Below are positions 23,622-31,382 of a DNA stretch of 64,000 nucleotides, piece after piece; within the stretch, counting starts at the first letter, position 1, and each line of letters opens with the position of its first letter. The position numbers were made by a program, and so were the translations under genes. Where the stretch lies: contig NZ_JAGINM010000022.1 in the NCBI RefSeq assembly GCF_017876095.1, positions 47,636-111,635 on the forward strand, written 5' to 3'. The notes under the pieces were generated by a model. The model ran no database searches and was not told where the DNA came from. It worked only from the letters and a program-made list of their open reading frames with translations. This DNA is from Azospirillum agricola (GTDB lineage: Bacteria > Pseudomonadota > Alphaproteobacteria > Azospirillales > Azospirillaceae).

Positions 23622-25157
23622 TCAGAAGGTCAGCGTCAGCACCGACACCAGCGCATGGACCAGCAGCGTCACGGTCACGCCGGCGATGATCGATTGCGCG
23701 ATGGCCGTGTTGATGGCGATGACCGAATCCTTGCGCCCCATCCCGATGGCGATGGCGATCGCCCCGGCCAGCAGCCCGCTGAGCGCCACCTTCAGCAGCA
23801 CCCAGCCCATCTTCGGCGACGGCGTCAGCCCTTCGGTCAGCAGCTTGCGGAAGAAATGCTCCTGCCACAGCTCGCGGTGCTGCTGGGGGAACAGCAGGTG
23901 CCACGTCTCCATCGACCCCCAGCTCGCCACCGCCAGCGACACCAGCAGCAGCAGGCCGGAGCCCACCACCATGTTCAGGATGATGGCGGTGAAGATGTAG
24001 CCGCGCGCCGGGATGCGCAGATTCTCCATCGCCTTGAACTGCGAGGACAGCACCCGGTTGCCGATGTCGGCGGCGATGATGGCGTTGTTGCGGGCGACGA
24101 ACAGGATGCTGCTGATCAAGGGCACCGCGATGGTGCCCTGCACCAGCCCGACCCCGGTCAGCGTCTCGTCGTGCAGCACCGACTTCAGGAAACCGCCGAA
24201 GGAATTGTAGTTGAAGCCGAACCACATGGACACGAAGCCCATGATCAGCGCCCCCATCCCCATGTAGATCAGCATCAGGGGGGAGACGCAGAGCGCCCAG
24301 AAATACTCGGCGAGATAGCGCAGGAACCAGTGCGCCCGCGACCGTCGGCGGATGGTCGCCGGCCAGGGGTTGCCCGCGACGGCGGCCGGCGGTTGGCCCT
24401 GGGGCCGGATGGCGGCGGCCGGGATGGCGTCGCCGCTGTCGGTCTTCAGCAGCTCGGCTTCCACCAGATCGGCGTCGGGCGGCACCTCGACCAGCCGGCG
24501 GCCGCGTGTGTCGAGCAGCAGCACGCGGTCGGCGATCGGCAGCAGATCCTTCACATGATGGGCGACGATCAGCGCCGGCTTGCCCATGCCCCGGCACAGG
24601 CCGCGGATCAGCTCGCCCAGCCGGCGGGCCGACACGACGTCGAGGCCGGAGTTCGGCTCGTCGAACAGCAGGACCGGGCGGTCGGCCAGCACGGTGCGGG
24701 CGATGGCGAGGCGCTGGCGCTGGCCGCCGCTGCACGACGCGATGCGCTTGTCCGGCCCGATGTCGGCCAGCAGCCCCTGGGCGTCGCCCATCGGGGCCGG
24801 GTGGCGGCCCGGCGCGTGGTCGGCGGCGATGCGCAGATTCTCCATCGCCGACAGGTCGTCGAACAGCGCGTGTTCCTGGAAGACGATGCCGCCGATGTCG
24901 CTGCGCTCGGTGGCGAGGTCGATGCCGCGGTCGCCGTGGCGCAGGCGCCCACCCACCGTCCAGCCTCCCTCGCCGACCTCCAGAAGGCCGCCGAGCAGCT
25001 TGACCAGCGTGGATTTGCCGCCGCCGCTGGGGCCGATCAGCAGCACCACCTCGCCGGCCCGGATGCGCAGCGTCGTGTCGTTCAGCACGCGGCCGCCGCC
25101 GGGGCGGTCGATGGTGAGATTCTCGATGAGGATGTCGTCGGAGGCCATCGGCGTCAC
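23622..25157 (-). CDS. Fused MlaF-MlaE ABC transporter (ATPase plus permease)
   Basis: A 511-aa fusion. Residues 1-230 form an ABC ATPase: Walker A GPSGGGKST, signature CSGGQRQRLAIARTV, Walker B PVLLFDEPNSGLD, and the switch His in VAHHVKD. After a linker, residues about 285-511 form an MlaE-type permease with 5-6 helices; the block VARNNAIIAADIGNRVLSSQ aligns by eye with the conserved AGRxGSAxxAEIG region of MlaE. Canonical systems encode these as separate proteins. The GTG start at 25157 overlaps the upstream stop; ATG 25148 is the alternative. It should drive lipid movement between the membranes. Confidence 0.85.
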   Translation of the reverse strand: MTPMASDDILIENLTIDRPGGGRVLNDTTLRIRAGEVVLLIGPSGGGKSTLVKLLGGLLEVGEGGWTVGGRLRHGDRGIDLATERSDIGGIVFQEHALFDDLSAMENLRIAADHAPGRHPAPMGDAQGLLADIGPDKRIASCSGGQRQRLAIARTVLADRPVLLFDEPNSGLDVVSARRLGELIRGLCRGMGKPALIVAHHVKDLLPIADRVLLLDTRGRRLVEVPPDADLVEAELLKTDSGDAIPAAAIRPQGQPPAAVAGNPWPATIRRRSRAHWFLRYLAEYFWALCVSPLMLIYMGMGALIMGFVSMWFGFNYNSFGGFLKSVLHDETLTGVGLVQGTIAVPLISSILFVARNNAIIAADIGNRVLSSQFKAMENLRIPARGYIFTAIILNMVVGSGLLLLVSLAVASWGSMETWHLLFPQQHRELWQEHFFRKLLTEGLTPSPKMGWVLLKVALSGLLAGAIAIAIGMGRKDSVIAINTAIAQSIIAGVTVTLLVHALVSVLTLTF

Positions 25158-26287
25158 GGCGTGAGGCTCCGCACCAGAAGCTTGGGCGCGCGGGAATCGA
25201 GGCGCAGCATCTCGTCGCGTTGCTGGGGGCTCATCAGGATCACCACCGGGCCGGGACGTCCGGCGATCAGGCCGTTGAAGGTGTAGGCCGCCATGGCGTT
25301 CAGGTCGCTGCCGTCGCGCACCCCGAACAGGATGCGGGGCGCGGCCAGCGACAGGGCGTTGGCCGGCTGGGCCATCGGGGTCAGGTAGGCGGTCATGCGC
25401 GGGTCGGTGGCCAGCCGGACCAGCGTGCTCTCGACCGTCCGGTCGGCGGCCAGCATGTCCATCGTGGTGCCGGCGAAGACCTGGAGGAACGCCTTGGTCT
25501 GGCGGGTCTCGAAGATGCTGGCGACCATGCGCTCCATCACGCCCTGGTCGCGGATGTCGCGCAACGCCCCCTCCAGCGCCTGCTCGATCGGCGCGGTGTT
25601 CCAGGGGCGGGCGTTGAACACGTCGAGGACGGTGCCGATGTTGGCCTGCACGGTGTCCCAGATCAGCCCGTCGACCCGGCGCAGCAGGATCGGCCGGATC
25701 TCCCGCAGCGCGGTGTCGCGCAGCACCGGCTCGGCCCCGCGCATCATCTCGTCATAGGCGGCGCGGGTGCGCGGCGACCGCCACGCCGCCTCGATGGCGT
25801 TGCGCGCGGCCTCCTGGAGGGCCGGGCGGTAGTCGGCGTTGAACTCCGGCGAATGCAGGATGGCGTCGGCCGACCGGCGCAGCGACTGGGCCAGTTCGGT
25901 GAACCCCTCGCGCAGCCGGGTCCGCTCCTCGTCGGTGGCGAGCATCCACAGCGTCCGCAGGTCGGCGGAGAACAGCACGCCCTCGCTCGCCTGGGCGAGC
26001 AGCGGCTCGTAGGGGTCGTAGAGCGTGACGCGGAGGCGTCCGCCGGGCTGGCCGGTGGACTCGCGGGTGGCGTAGCCGGAGCGGATCGTCGTGCGGTCGG
26101 CCCGCAGGGTCAGGACCGGGATGCCGCCGGACAGGGCGGGCAGCGGGTCCGGGACCGCCGGGGTGAAGAACAGGCTGGGCGGCGCCCCGCGCAGGGGCAG
26201 GGCCGACAACCCGGCGGCGGTGAACAGACCCAACAGCAGCAGGCTCGCGATGACCGGCAGCGCCCCCGATCGACCGACAGCATCCAT
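25154..26287 (-). CDS. Unrecognised membrane-anchored protein of the Mla-like cluster
   Basis: A 377-aa protein with one N-terminal hydrophobic segment (about residues 8-30, LPVIASLLLLGLFTAAGLSA) and a large periplasmic part. Early residues (VLTLRADRTTIRSGYATRES) may form strands; the rest looks helical (ERTRLREGFTELAQSLRRSA). It occupies the place of MlaD, being the gene coupled just upstream of the MlaFE fusion, but I see no MCE-domain pattern. It overlaps the ATPase-permease gene by 4 bases. It may be the substrate-carrying or tethering subunit. I do not recognise the family. Confidence 0.75.
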   Translation of the reverse strand: MDAVGRSGALPVIASLLLLGLFTAAGLSALPLRGAPPSLFFTPAVPDPLPALSGGIPVLTLRADRTTIRSGYATRESTGQPGGRLRVTLYDPYEPLLAQASEGVLFSADLRTLWMLATDEERTRLREGFTELAQSLRRSADAILHSPEFNADYRPALQEAARNAIEAAWRSPRTRAAYDEMMRGAEPVLRDTALREIRPILLRRVDGLIWDTVQANIGTVLDVFNARPWNTAPIEQALEGALRDIRDQGVMERMVASIFETRQTKAFLQVFAGTTMDMLAADRTVESTLVRLATDPRMTAYLTPMAQPANALSLAAPRILFGVRDGSDLNAMAAYTFNGLIAGRPGPVVILMSPQQRDEMLRLDSRAPKLLVRSLTP

Positions 26288-26398
26288 CCCCGGCGAACCC
26301 CGTTTCCGTCCCAGCCGACACGCCTCCGCAGGGAAGCATTATAACCGACGGAAAAACAGCGGAAATCGGCGTGACCGTTTCGAGACTTGCATACGGGG

Positions 26399-27022
26399 TC
26401 AGGACCGGGCGACCGACGCCTTGCGCGGCGCCTTGGCGGCGCCGTCCTCCTCGTCCTTGCCGGGTTTGCGGAAGGTGCTGAGTTCGGCGATGCGGCTGAC
26501 CGACAGGCCGTTCACCCGGCAGCCGGCCACCTCGACCACCTCGAATCCGACCTTGCGGGGGAAGCGCGACGACGCCCGGTCGCGCGCGTCGCGCTCGCTG
26601 TCGGCGATCAGGATGTAGCGGCGGATGCCGGACCAGCCGCGGAAGCCGCGCATGTCGCCGAGATGCATCCCCGCCGCGCTGTGGCGCACCGCCACCTCCC
26701 AGAAGCGGCCGGGGCGCGGTTCCAGCCGGTCGAAGATGAAGTAGCGGTCGAGCGGCGCCACCTTCTTCTGGTCGAGTTCCTGGAGGGCGGCCTGGAGATC
26801 GACCTCGGCCTTCTGGACGCGCTTCTCCATGTCGGCGTGCTGCTGGGCGAGATGCGCGTGGTCGGCGGCGGCGTCGGTCAGCTCCTTGCCGGCGTCGTCG
26901 ACCTTGTCCTTCAGCTTGCTCATGGCGATGCGCGTCAGCACGAGCTGGCGGCGCCAATAGCGGTTGGACAGGACGGTCAGCACCATCAGTCCCAACGCGA
27001 TGTACAGCATCATCCCGGTCAT
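26399..27022 (-). CDS. Membrane-anchored coiled-coil protein (second of pair)
   Basis: A 207-aa protein: MTGMMLYIALGLMVLTVLSN is a single N-terminal membrane helix, followed by a coiled coil (about residues 40-85, HAHLAQQHADMEKRVQKAEV) and a small globular domain (YFIFDRLEPRPGRFWEVAVR). The tail is Lys/Glu-rich. It overlaps the upstream gene by 4 bases, so both are translationally coupled and probably form a complex. No family recognised. The 111-base gap to the Mla-like cluster downstream leaves open whether they share a transcript. Confidence 0.7.
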   Translation of the reverse strand: MTGMMLYIALGLMVLTVLSNRYWRRQLVLTRIAMSKLKDKVDDAGKELTDAAADHAHLAQQHADMEKRVQKAEVDLQAALQELDQKKVAPLDRYFIFDRLEPRPGRFWEVAVRHSAAGMHLGDMRGFRGWSGIRRYILIADSERDARDRASSRFPRKVGFEVVEVAGCRVNGLSVSRIAELSTFRKPGKDEEDGAAKAPRKASVARS

Positions 27023-27582
27023 GCGGGAACGGCCTCCGCCTCGGGATCGGGGGCGAGCGCCAGGGGCACGACGGGCGAGACCGCGAGGCCGTTGCGCGGA
27101 CCGAAGCTGCCGCGGACGATCGCGTGCGCCTGGTCGGCCGACGCGGCGGAGATGTGGGCGACGTTGCGGAATTCCCAGATCTGGCGGGAGAACACGATGT
27201 CCTTGCGGTCGAGCTCCGCGAAGTTCGGCGCCGGCACGACCTGCGCCCAATAGATGTCGTTGTTCCCCTCGGGCTCGCCCAGCTCGTGGACCAGTTCGAT
27301 CTTGGCGTATTCGAGGGCCCGCAGCTCGGTCAGCGCCTTCTGGCGGCGGGCGTTGAACTCGGTGAAGCGGGCCTGCTGGTCGATGAGCTCGCCGCGCTTG
27401 CGCTCGCTCTTCTGCCGCCATTCGGCGAGGGCCGCGCGCCTCTTGTCGTAGAGGCGCTGGTTCATCGCCTCGCGCGTCTTCTCCGCGCTGACGCGGCCGA
27501 CGTCGATGACGATGGACAGGCCGAGGGCGGCGGCGCTGGTGATCAGAAGCAGCATGCCCAGGAATTCGCCGGAAATCACCAT
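27019..27582 (-). CDS. Membrane-anchored coiled-coil protein (first of pair)
   Basis: A 187-aa protein: one N-terminal membrane helix (EFLGMLLLITSAAALGLSIV), a coiled coil (residues about 30-95, RQKSERKRGELIDQQARFTE) and a C-terminal domain (DIYWAQVVPAPNFAELDRKD) ending in an acidic/Ala-rich tail. The ATG at 27582 is the first start after AGGTGGG. The layout mirrors that of the next gene. No family recognised. Confidence 0.7.
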   Translation of the reverse strand: MVISGEFLGMLLLITSAAALGLSIVIDVGRVSAEKTREAMNQRLYDKRRAALAEWRQKSERKRGELIDQQARFTEFNARRQKALTELRALEYAKIELVHELGEPEGNNDIYWAQVVPAPNFAELDRKDIVFSRQIWEFRNVAHISAASADQAHAIVRGSFGPRNGLAVSPVVPLALAPDPEAEAVPA

Positions 27583-27737
27583 TCGCCCACCTGCCGCCCC
27601 CACTTGCCGCTGCGACGGATGCTCTTTCCGGGGCGCCGGACACCGCGACCGCCCCGGCCGGATCATAGCATCGGGGGCGTGTGTCCGGGTTGTAATTTTT
27701 GATGAAATCCGGGGAGCGCGGACCGTTTTCGGAGTGT

Positions 27738-27780
27738 GGCCATGACGGGGACGACACGCGGTCGCATTCGCGTCATGGCC
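27738..27780. repeat. Inverted repeat between genes
   Basis: Two perfect 10-base arms, GGCCATGACG and CGTCATGGCC, face each other across 23 bases. It sits in the 251-base space between msrB and the coiled-coil pair. It could be a small dispersed palindrome related to the CGTCATG element near 11.8 kb; no T run follows. Confidence 0.5.
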
Positions 27781-27833
27781 TTCGTCTTTCCGTGCTCACG
27801 CCGCGACGCCCGCGACTCTCTGGTCGCGCCGTT

Positions 27834-28247
27834 CTACTCTTCGCCGCGCGGCGCGAAGCTCATCGCCGCGCCGTTCATGCAATAGCGCAGGCCGGTCGGC
27901 TGCGGCCCGTCCTCGAACACATGGCCGAGATGCCCCTCGCAGCGGGCGCAATGCACCTCGGTGCGCGGGTAGGCCAGCTTGTAATCGGTCGAGGTGGCGA
28001 CGGCCCCCGGCAGCGGCTCCCAGAAGCTGGGCCAGCCCGACCCGCTCTCGTACTTGGTGGCGCTGCTGTAGAGCGGCTGTCCGCAGCCGGCGCACAGGAA
28101 GGTGCCGGAGCGCTTCTCGTCGTTCAGCGGGCTGGAGCCGGGGCGCTCGGTGCCGTGCTCGCGCAGGACGCGGTACTGCGTCGGCGACAGCTCCTGCTTC
28201 CAGTCGACGTCGGACTTGTGGGGCTGGGTCTTGTCGGTGCCGGTCAT
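27834..28247 (-). CDS. msrB: Peptide-methionine (R)-S-oxide reductase
   Basis: Reduces R-methionine sulfoxide in proteins. The 137-aa product has the family's two zinc CxxC pairs (FLCAGCGQPL and VHCARCEGHLGH) and the catalytic Cys in LRYCMNGAAMSF. ESGSGWPSFWEP is also a signature. The resolving-Cys position seems replaced (YSSATKY). The ATG at 28247 is chosen; longer frames read through a divergent promoter region. It has no export signal, so it is cytoplasmic. It stands alone. Confidence 0.96.
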   Translation of the reverse strand: MTGTDKTQPHKSDVDWKQELSPTQYRVLREHGTERPGSSPLNDEKRSGTFLCAGCGQPLYSSATKYESGSGWPSFWEPLPGAVATSTDYKLAYPRTEVHCARCEGHLGHVFEDGPQPTGLRYCMNGAAMSFAPRGEE

Positions 28248-28537
28248 GCCGGGGCCTCTCCTGATGGGATCGTTGGCGGATTGGCCCATCATATTGGTCG
28301 GTCTTGTCCGTTTCCCAGGACCGGGGCGACCCCGCTCACGCACTTGTGACCGGACGGCGGGCGGACGCGTTAACAAAAGTTTCATGGAACCGCAGCGTCG
28401 GAGTCACCGGCCGTCCCATTATGCTGCAATTTGCCACAACCTCTCCAGGAGGCTGCCGGCGTTTCGGGCCGGCTTCCCGGCATCCCCCGATCCCGATTTC
28501 CCTCGACCCCGATTTCCCTCGATCAAGGTGCGACCCG

Positions 28538-30574
28538 ATGGCGATCTCCCTCCTGCGCAGCCTCACGCTGAAGCAGGCGATCCACGCGATCCTCGCCGCC
28601 TTCGTGATCGGCTTCGCCATCACGGCGGTCGAGTTTGCCTGGACCGCGACCCGCGAGCGCGCCATCGCGCTCGACCGGATCGGCGAGGTCGCCATGCTGA
28701 TGGATGGCGCCGCCACCACGGCGGCCTGGACGCTCGACCGCAACCTGGGCGAACAGGTGCTCGACGGCATCCTGGCGGTGCGCACCGCCGCCTGGGCCGA
28801 GATCCGGCTCGACAACGGCACGGTGACGAGCCGGCGCACCCGCCCGCCGACCGAACAGACCCTCGTCCAGCGCACCGCCCAGGCCATGCTGTTCGTCGAC
28901 GAACCCGTGGTGGCGCGCGCGCTGTATCCGCTCGACACCCGGCGTGGCCGCCAGCCCTTCGCCCATCTGCGCATCGGCGTGGACACGGCGGAGGCCGCCG
29001 ACGGCTTCCTCGACTACGCGGCGCGCACGCTGCTCGTCGGCCTGCTGCGCAACCTGATGATCGGCTTGGCGATGGCGGTGGTGTTCCACCGGCTGCTGAC
29101 CCGGCCGCTGGTCCGCATCGGCCACGCGGTGGCGCGGATCGACCCGGAGCGGCCGCACAGCCAGCCGCTGCCGATGCCGCGCGGCCACGCCGACGACGAG
29201 CTGGGCTACGTCGTCGCCCGCTTCAACGAGACGCTGAGCCAGCTTGAGCGCGAGCACGCCGAACTGCGGCGGATGGCGACGCGCTGCACCCTGACCGGGC
29301 TGGCGAACCGGGCCCTGCTGATCGACCGGCTGTCGCACGCCATCGCGCTGGCCGGGCGGTCGCGCGGGCGGCTGGCGCTGCTCTACGTCGATCTCGATCG
29401 TTTCAAGCGCATCAACGACAGCCTGGGCCACACGGTCGGCGACGCGCTGCTCTGTCGGGTGGCGGATCGGCTGAGCGAGACGGTGCGGCGCTCCGACACC
29501 GTGGCCCGGCTGGGCGGCGACGAGTTCATGATCGTGCTGGAGCGGGTCGCCGACTCCGACGAGGCGGCGGCGGTGGCCGGGCGGCTGCTCGATTCCCTGG
29601 CCGGCGTGACCCTGGTCGAGGAGCACCGCGTCCACATCGGCGCCAGCGTCGGCATCGCGCTCTACCCGGAGAACGGGGCCGACGGGCAGGGGCTGATGCG
29701 GATGGCCGACGCCGCCATGCAGGTGGCCAAGGCCGACGGCGGCGGGCGGTTCGTCTTCTACACCCGCGACATGACCGACCGTGCCCTGGCCCGCCTGCGG
29801 CTGGAGGCCAGCCTGCGCGAGGCGACGGCGCAGCGCGCCTTCGAACTGGTCTACCAGCCGAAGATCGACGCCAACGACAGCCGGCTGACCGGATTCGAGG
29901 CGCTGATCCGCTGGCGTCACGAGGGGGCGATGGTCCCGCCGATGGAGTTCATCCCGGTCGCCGAGGACACCGGCCTGATCATCGACATCGGCGCCTGGGT
30001 GCTCGACGAATCCTGCCGCACGGCGGCGCGCTGGGCGCTCGACCACGGGCCGGTTCCGATCGCGGTCAACGTCTCCGCCCGGCAGCTCGCCGACCCGGCC
30101 TTCGCCGAACTGGTCGAGGCGACGCTGGCCCGCCACGGCACCCGGCCGGAGCTGCTGGAGATCGAGATCACCGAGACCGTCATCATGAAGGACGTCCGCC
30201 ACCATCTGCCGACGCTGAACCGCCTGCGGGCGCTGGGGGTGCGGATCGCCATCGACGATTTCGGCACCGGCTATTCCTCGCTGGCCTATCTGCGGCAATT
30301 GCCGGTCGACGTGCTGAAGATCGACCGCAGCTTCGTCACCGACCTGCCGCACGCGCCGGACATCGCCTCCACCGTCATCGGGCTGGCGCAGCGGCTGTTC
30401 CTGTCCACCGTCGCCGAGGGGGTGGAGACGGTCGAGCAGCAGCGCTGGCTGGCCGAGGCCGGCTGCAACTGCCTGCAAGGCTACCTGATCTCCCGGCCGC
30501 TGTCGGCCGACGCGGCCGAGGCGATGGTGATGGGCGCCTTCGCGCGCGCCGGGGGCATGGCGCTGACCGCGTGA
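28538..30574 (+). CDS. Membrane GGDEF/EAL cyclic-di-GMP protein
   Basis: A 678-aa membrane protein. Residues about 1-195 form a sensor with a helix at 13-33 and a second hydrophobic segment near 165-185, so the loop between faces the periplasm. A GGDEF domain follows with intact GGDEF and an upstream RRSD that fits the inhibitory I-site (RxxD, five residues before). The EAL domain is also intact (GFEALIRWRH, IDDFGTGYSSLAYLRQLP, EGVETVEQ). It could both make and degrade c-di-GMP; which activity dominates cannot be told. The ATG at 28538 follows AAGGTG. Confidence 0.93.
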   Translation: MAISLLRSLTLKQAIHAILAAFVIGFAITAVEFAWTATRERAIALDRIGEVAMLMDGAATTAAWTLDRNLGEQVLDGILAVRTAAWAEIRLDNGTVTSRRTRPPTEQTLVQRTAQAMLFVDEPVVARALYPLDTRRGRQPFAHLRIGVDTAEAADGFLDYAARTLLVGLLRNLMIGLAMAVVFHRLLTRPLVRIGHAVARIDPERPHSQPLPMPRGHADDELGYVVARFNETLSQLEREHAELRRMATRCTLTGLANRALLIDRLSHAIALAGRSRGRLALLYVDLDRFKRINDSLGHTVGDALLCRVADRLSETVRRSDTVARLGGDEFMIVLERVADSDEAAAVAGRLLDSLAGVTLVEEHRVHIGASVGIALYPENGADGQGLMRMADAAMQVAKADGGGRFVFYTRDMTDRALARLRLEASLREATAQRAFELVYQPKIDANDSRLTGFEALIRWRHEGAMVPPMEFIPVAEDTGLIIDIGAWVLDESCRTAARWALDHGPVPIAVNVSARQLADPAFAELVEATLARHGTRPELLEIEITETVIMKDVRHHLPTLNRLRALGVRIAIDDFGTGYSSLAYLRQLPVDVLKIDRSFVTDLPHAPDIASTVIGLAQRLFLSTVAEGVETVEQQRWLAEAGCNCLQGYLISRPLSADAAEAMVMGAFARAGGMALTA

Positions 30575-30581
30575 CGAGGCT

Positions 30582-31352
30582 TCACGCCCGCGCCCGCTCC
30601 GGTTCCCGGCGGGCCTGCCCGGTCGGGCAGAGATCCAGCAGCACGCAGCGGTCGCAGGCCGGGTCGCGGTGATAGCAGCAGCGCTGCCCGTGCAGCATCA
30701 TGACCTCATGGTTGTCGTAGACCCGCTGGGCGTCCCAGTCCGGCGGCAATTGCGCGGCGAGCACGGCGTGGGACGGACCGACCGCCAGCGAGGCCGGGAT
30801 CAGGCCGGTGCGCACCGCCACCCGGTGGTGATGGCTGTCCACCGGAAGGGCGGCCCGGCGCAGGGTGGAGAAGCTGAGGACGGCCGCGCTGGTCTTCGGC
30901 CCGACGCCCGGCAGCTCCTCCAGCCACGCGCGGGCCTCGGGAACGGACAGCCCGTTCAGGATGTCGAGGGACAGGCCGCCGGTGCGTTCGGTGATGCGGC
31001 GCAGGATGGCCTGGATGCGCGGCGCTTTCTGCTCCGGCCATGTCACCCCGGCGATGACCGCCTCGACCTCCGTCGTCGGCGCGTCGCGCACCGCCGCCCA
31101 ATCCGTTGCCGACTGGCCCCCCGATGACTGGTCCCCCAGTGGCTGGCCCGGCCAGCGCTTGCGCAGCGCCTTGAAGGCGGCGCCCGACGCGGCGTTGCGC
31201 GTCCGGTGCGACAGCAGCGAGGACACCAGCTCGCTGAGCGGATCCAGGCTGTGGAAATAGGGCACCGGGCAGCCGTGGATCCTGCACAGCAGCCGGTGGA
31301 TCTCAAGCGCCTTGGCACGCAGCGCGGCGGGGTCGGTGAAAAGGTCGGTCAT
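30582..31352 (-). CDS. Endonuclease III-family DNA glycosylase/AP lyase
   Basis: A 256-aa base-excision repair enzyme with the HhH-GPD fold. The helix-hairpin-helix LEELPGVGPKTSAAVLS holds the catalytic Lys153, and VDSHHHRVAVR holds Asp172. The C-terminal [4Fe-4S] loop is complete as C226-x6-C233-x2-C236-x5-C242. It is not the close Nth type: the VDTH motif is VDSH and an insert (residues 71-85, GDQSSGGQS) is present. It is convergent with the GGDEF/EAL gene. Confidence 0.9.
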   Translation of the reverse strand: MTDLFTDPAALRAKALEIHRLLCRIHGCPVPYFHSLDPLSELVSSLLSHRTRNAASGAAFKALRKRWPGQPLGDQSSGGQSATDWAAVRDAPTTEVEAVIAGVTWPEQKAPRIQAILRRITERTGGLSLDILNGLSVPEARAWLEELPGVGPKTSAAVLSFSTLRRAALPVDSHHHRVAVRTGLIPASLAVGPSHAVLAAQLPPDWDAQRVYDNHEVMMLHGQRCCYHRDPACDRCVLLDLCPTGQARREPERARA

Positions 31353-31382
31353 GCAGCCGACAACAGCGAGGCGGCCGAAGCG

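Noticed and set aside
28523..30478. Long minus-strand open frame opposite the GGDEF/EAL gene
   Set aside because: Composition is His/Gln/Arg/Asp-rich without motifs; the GGDEF and EAL signatures are on the plus strand.
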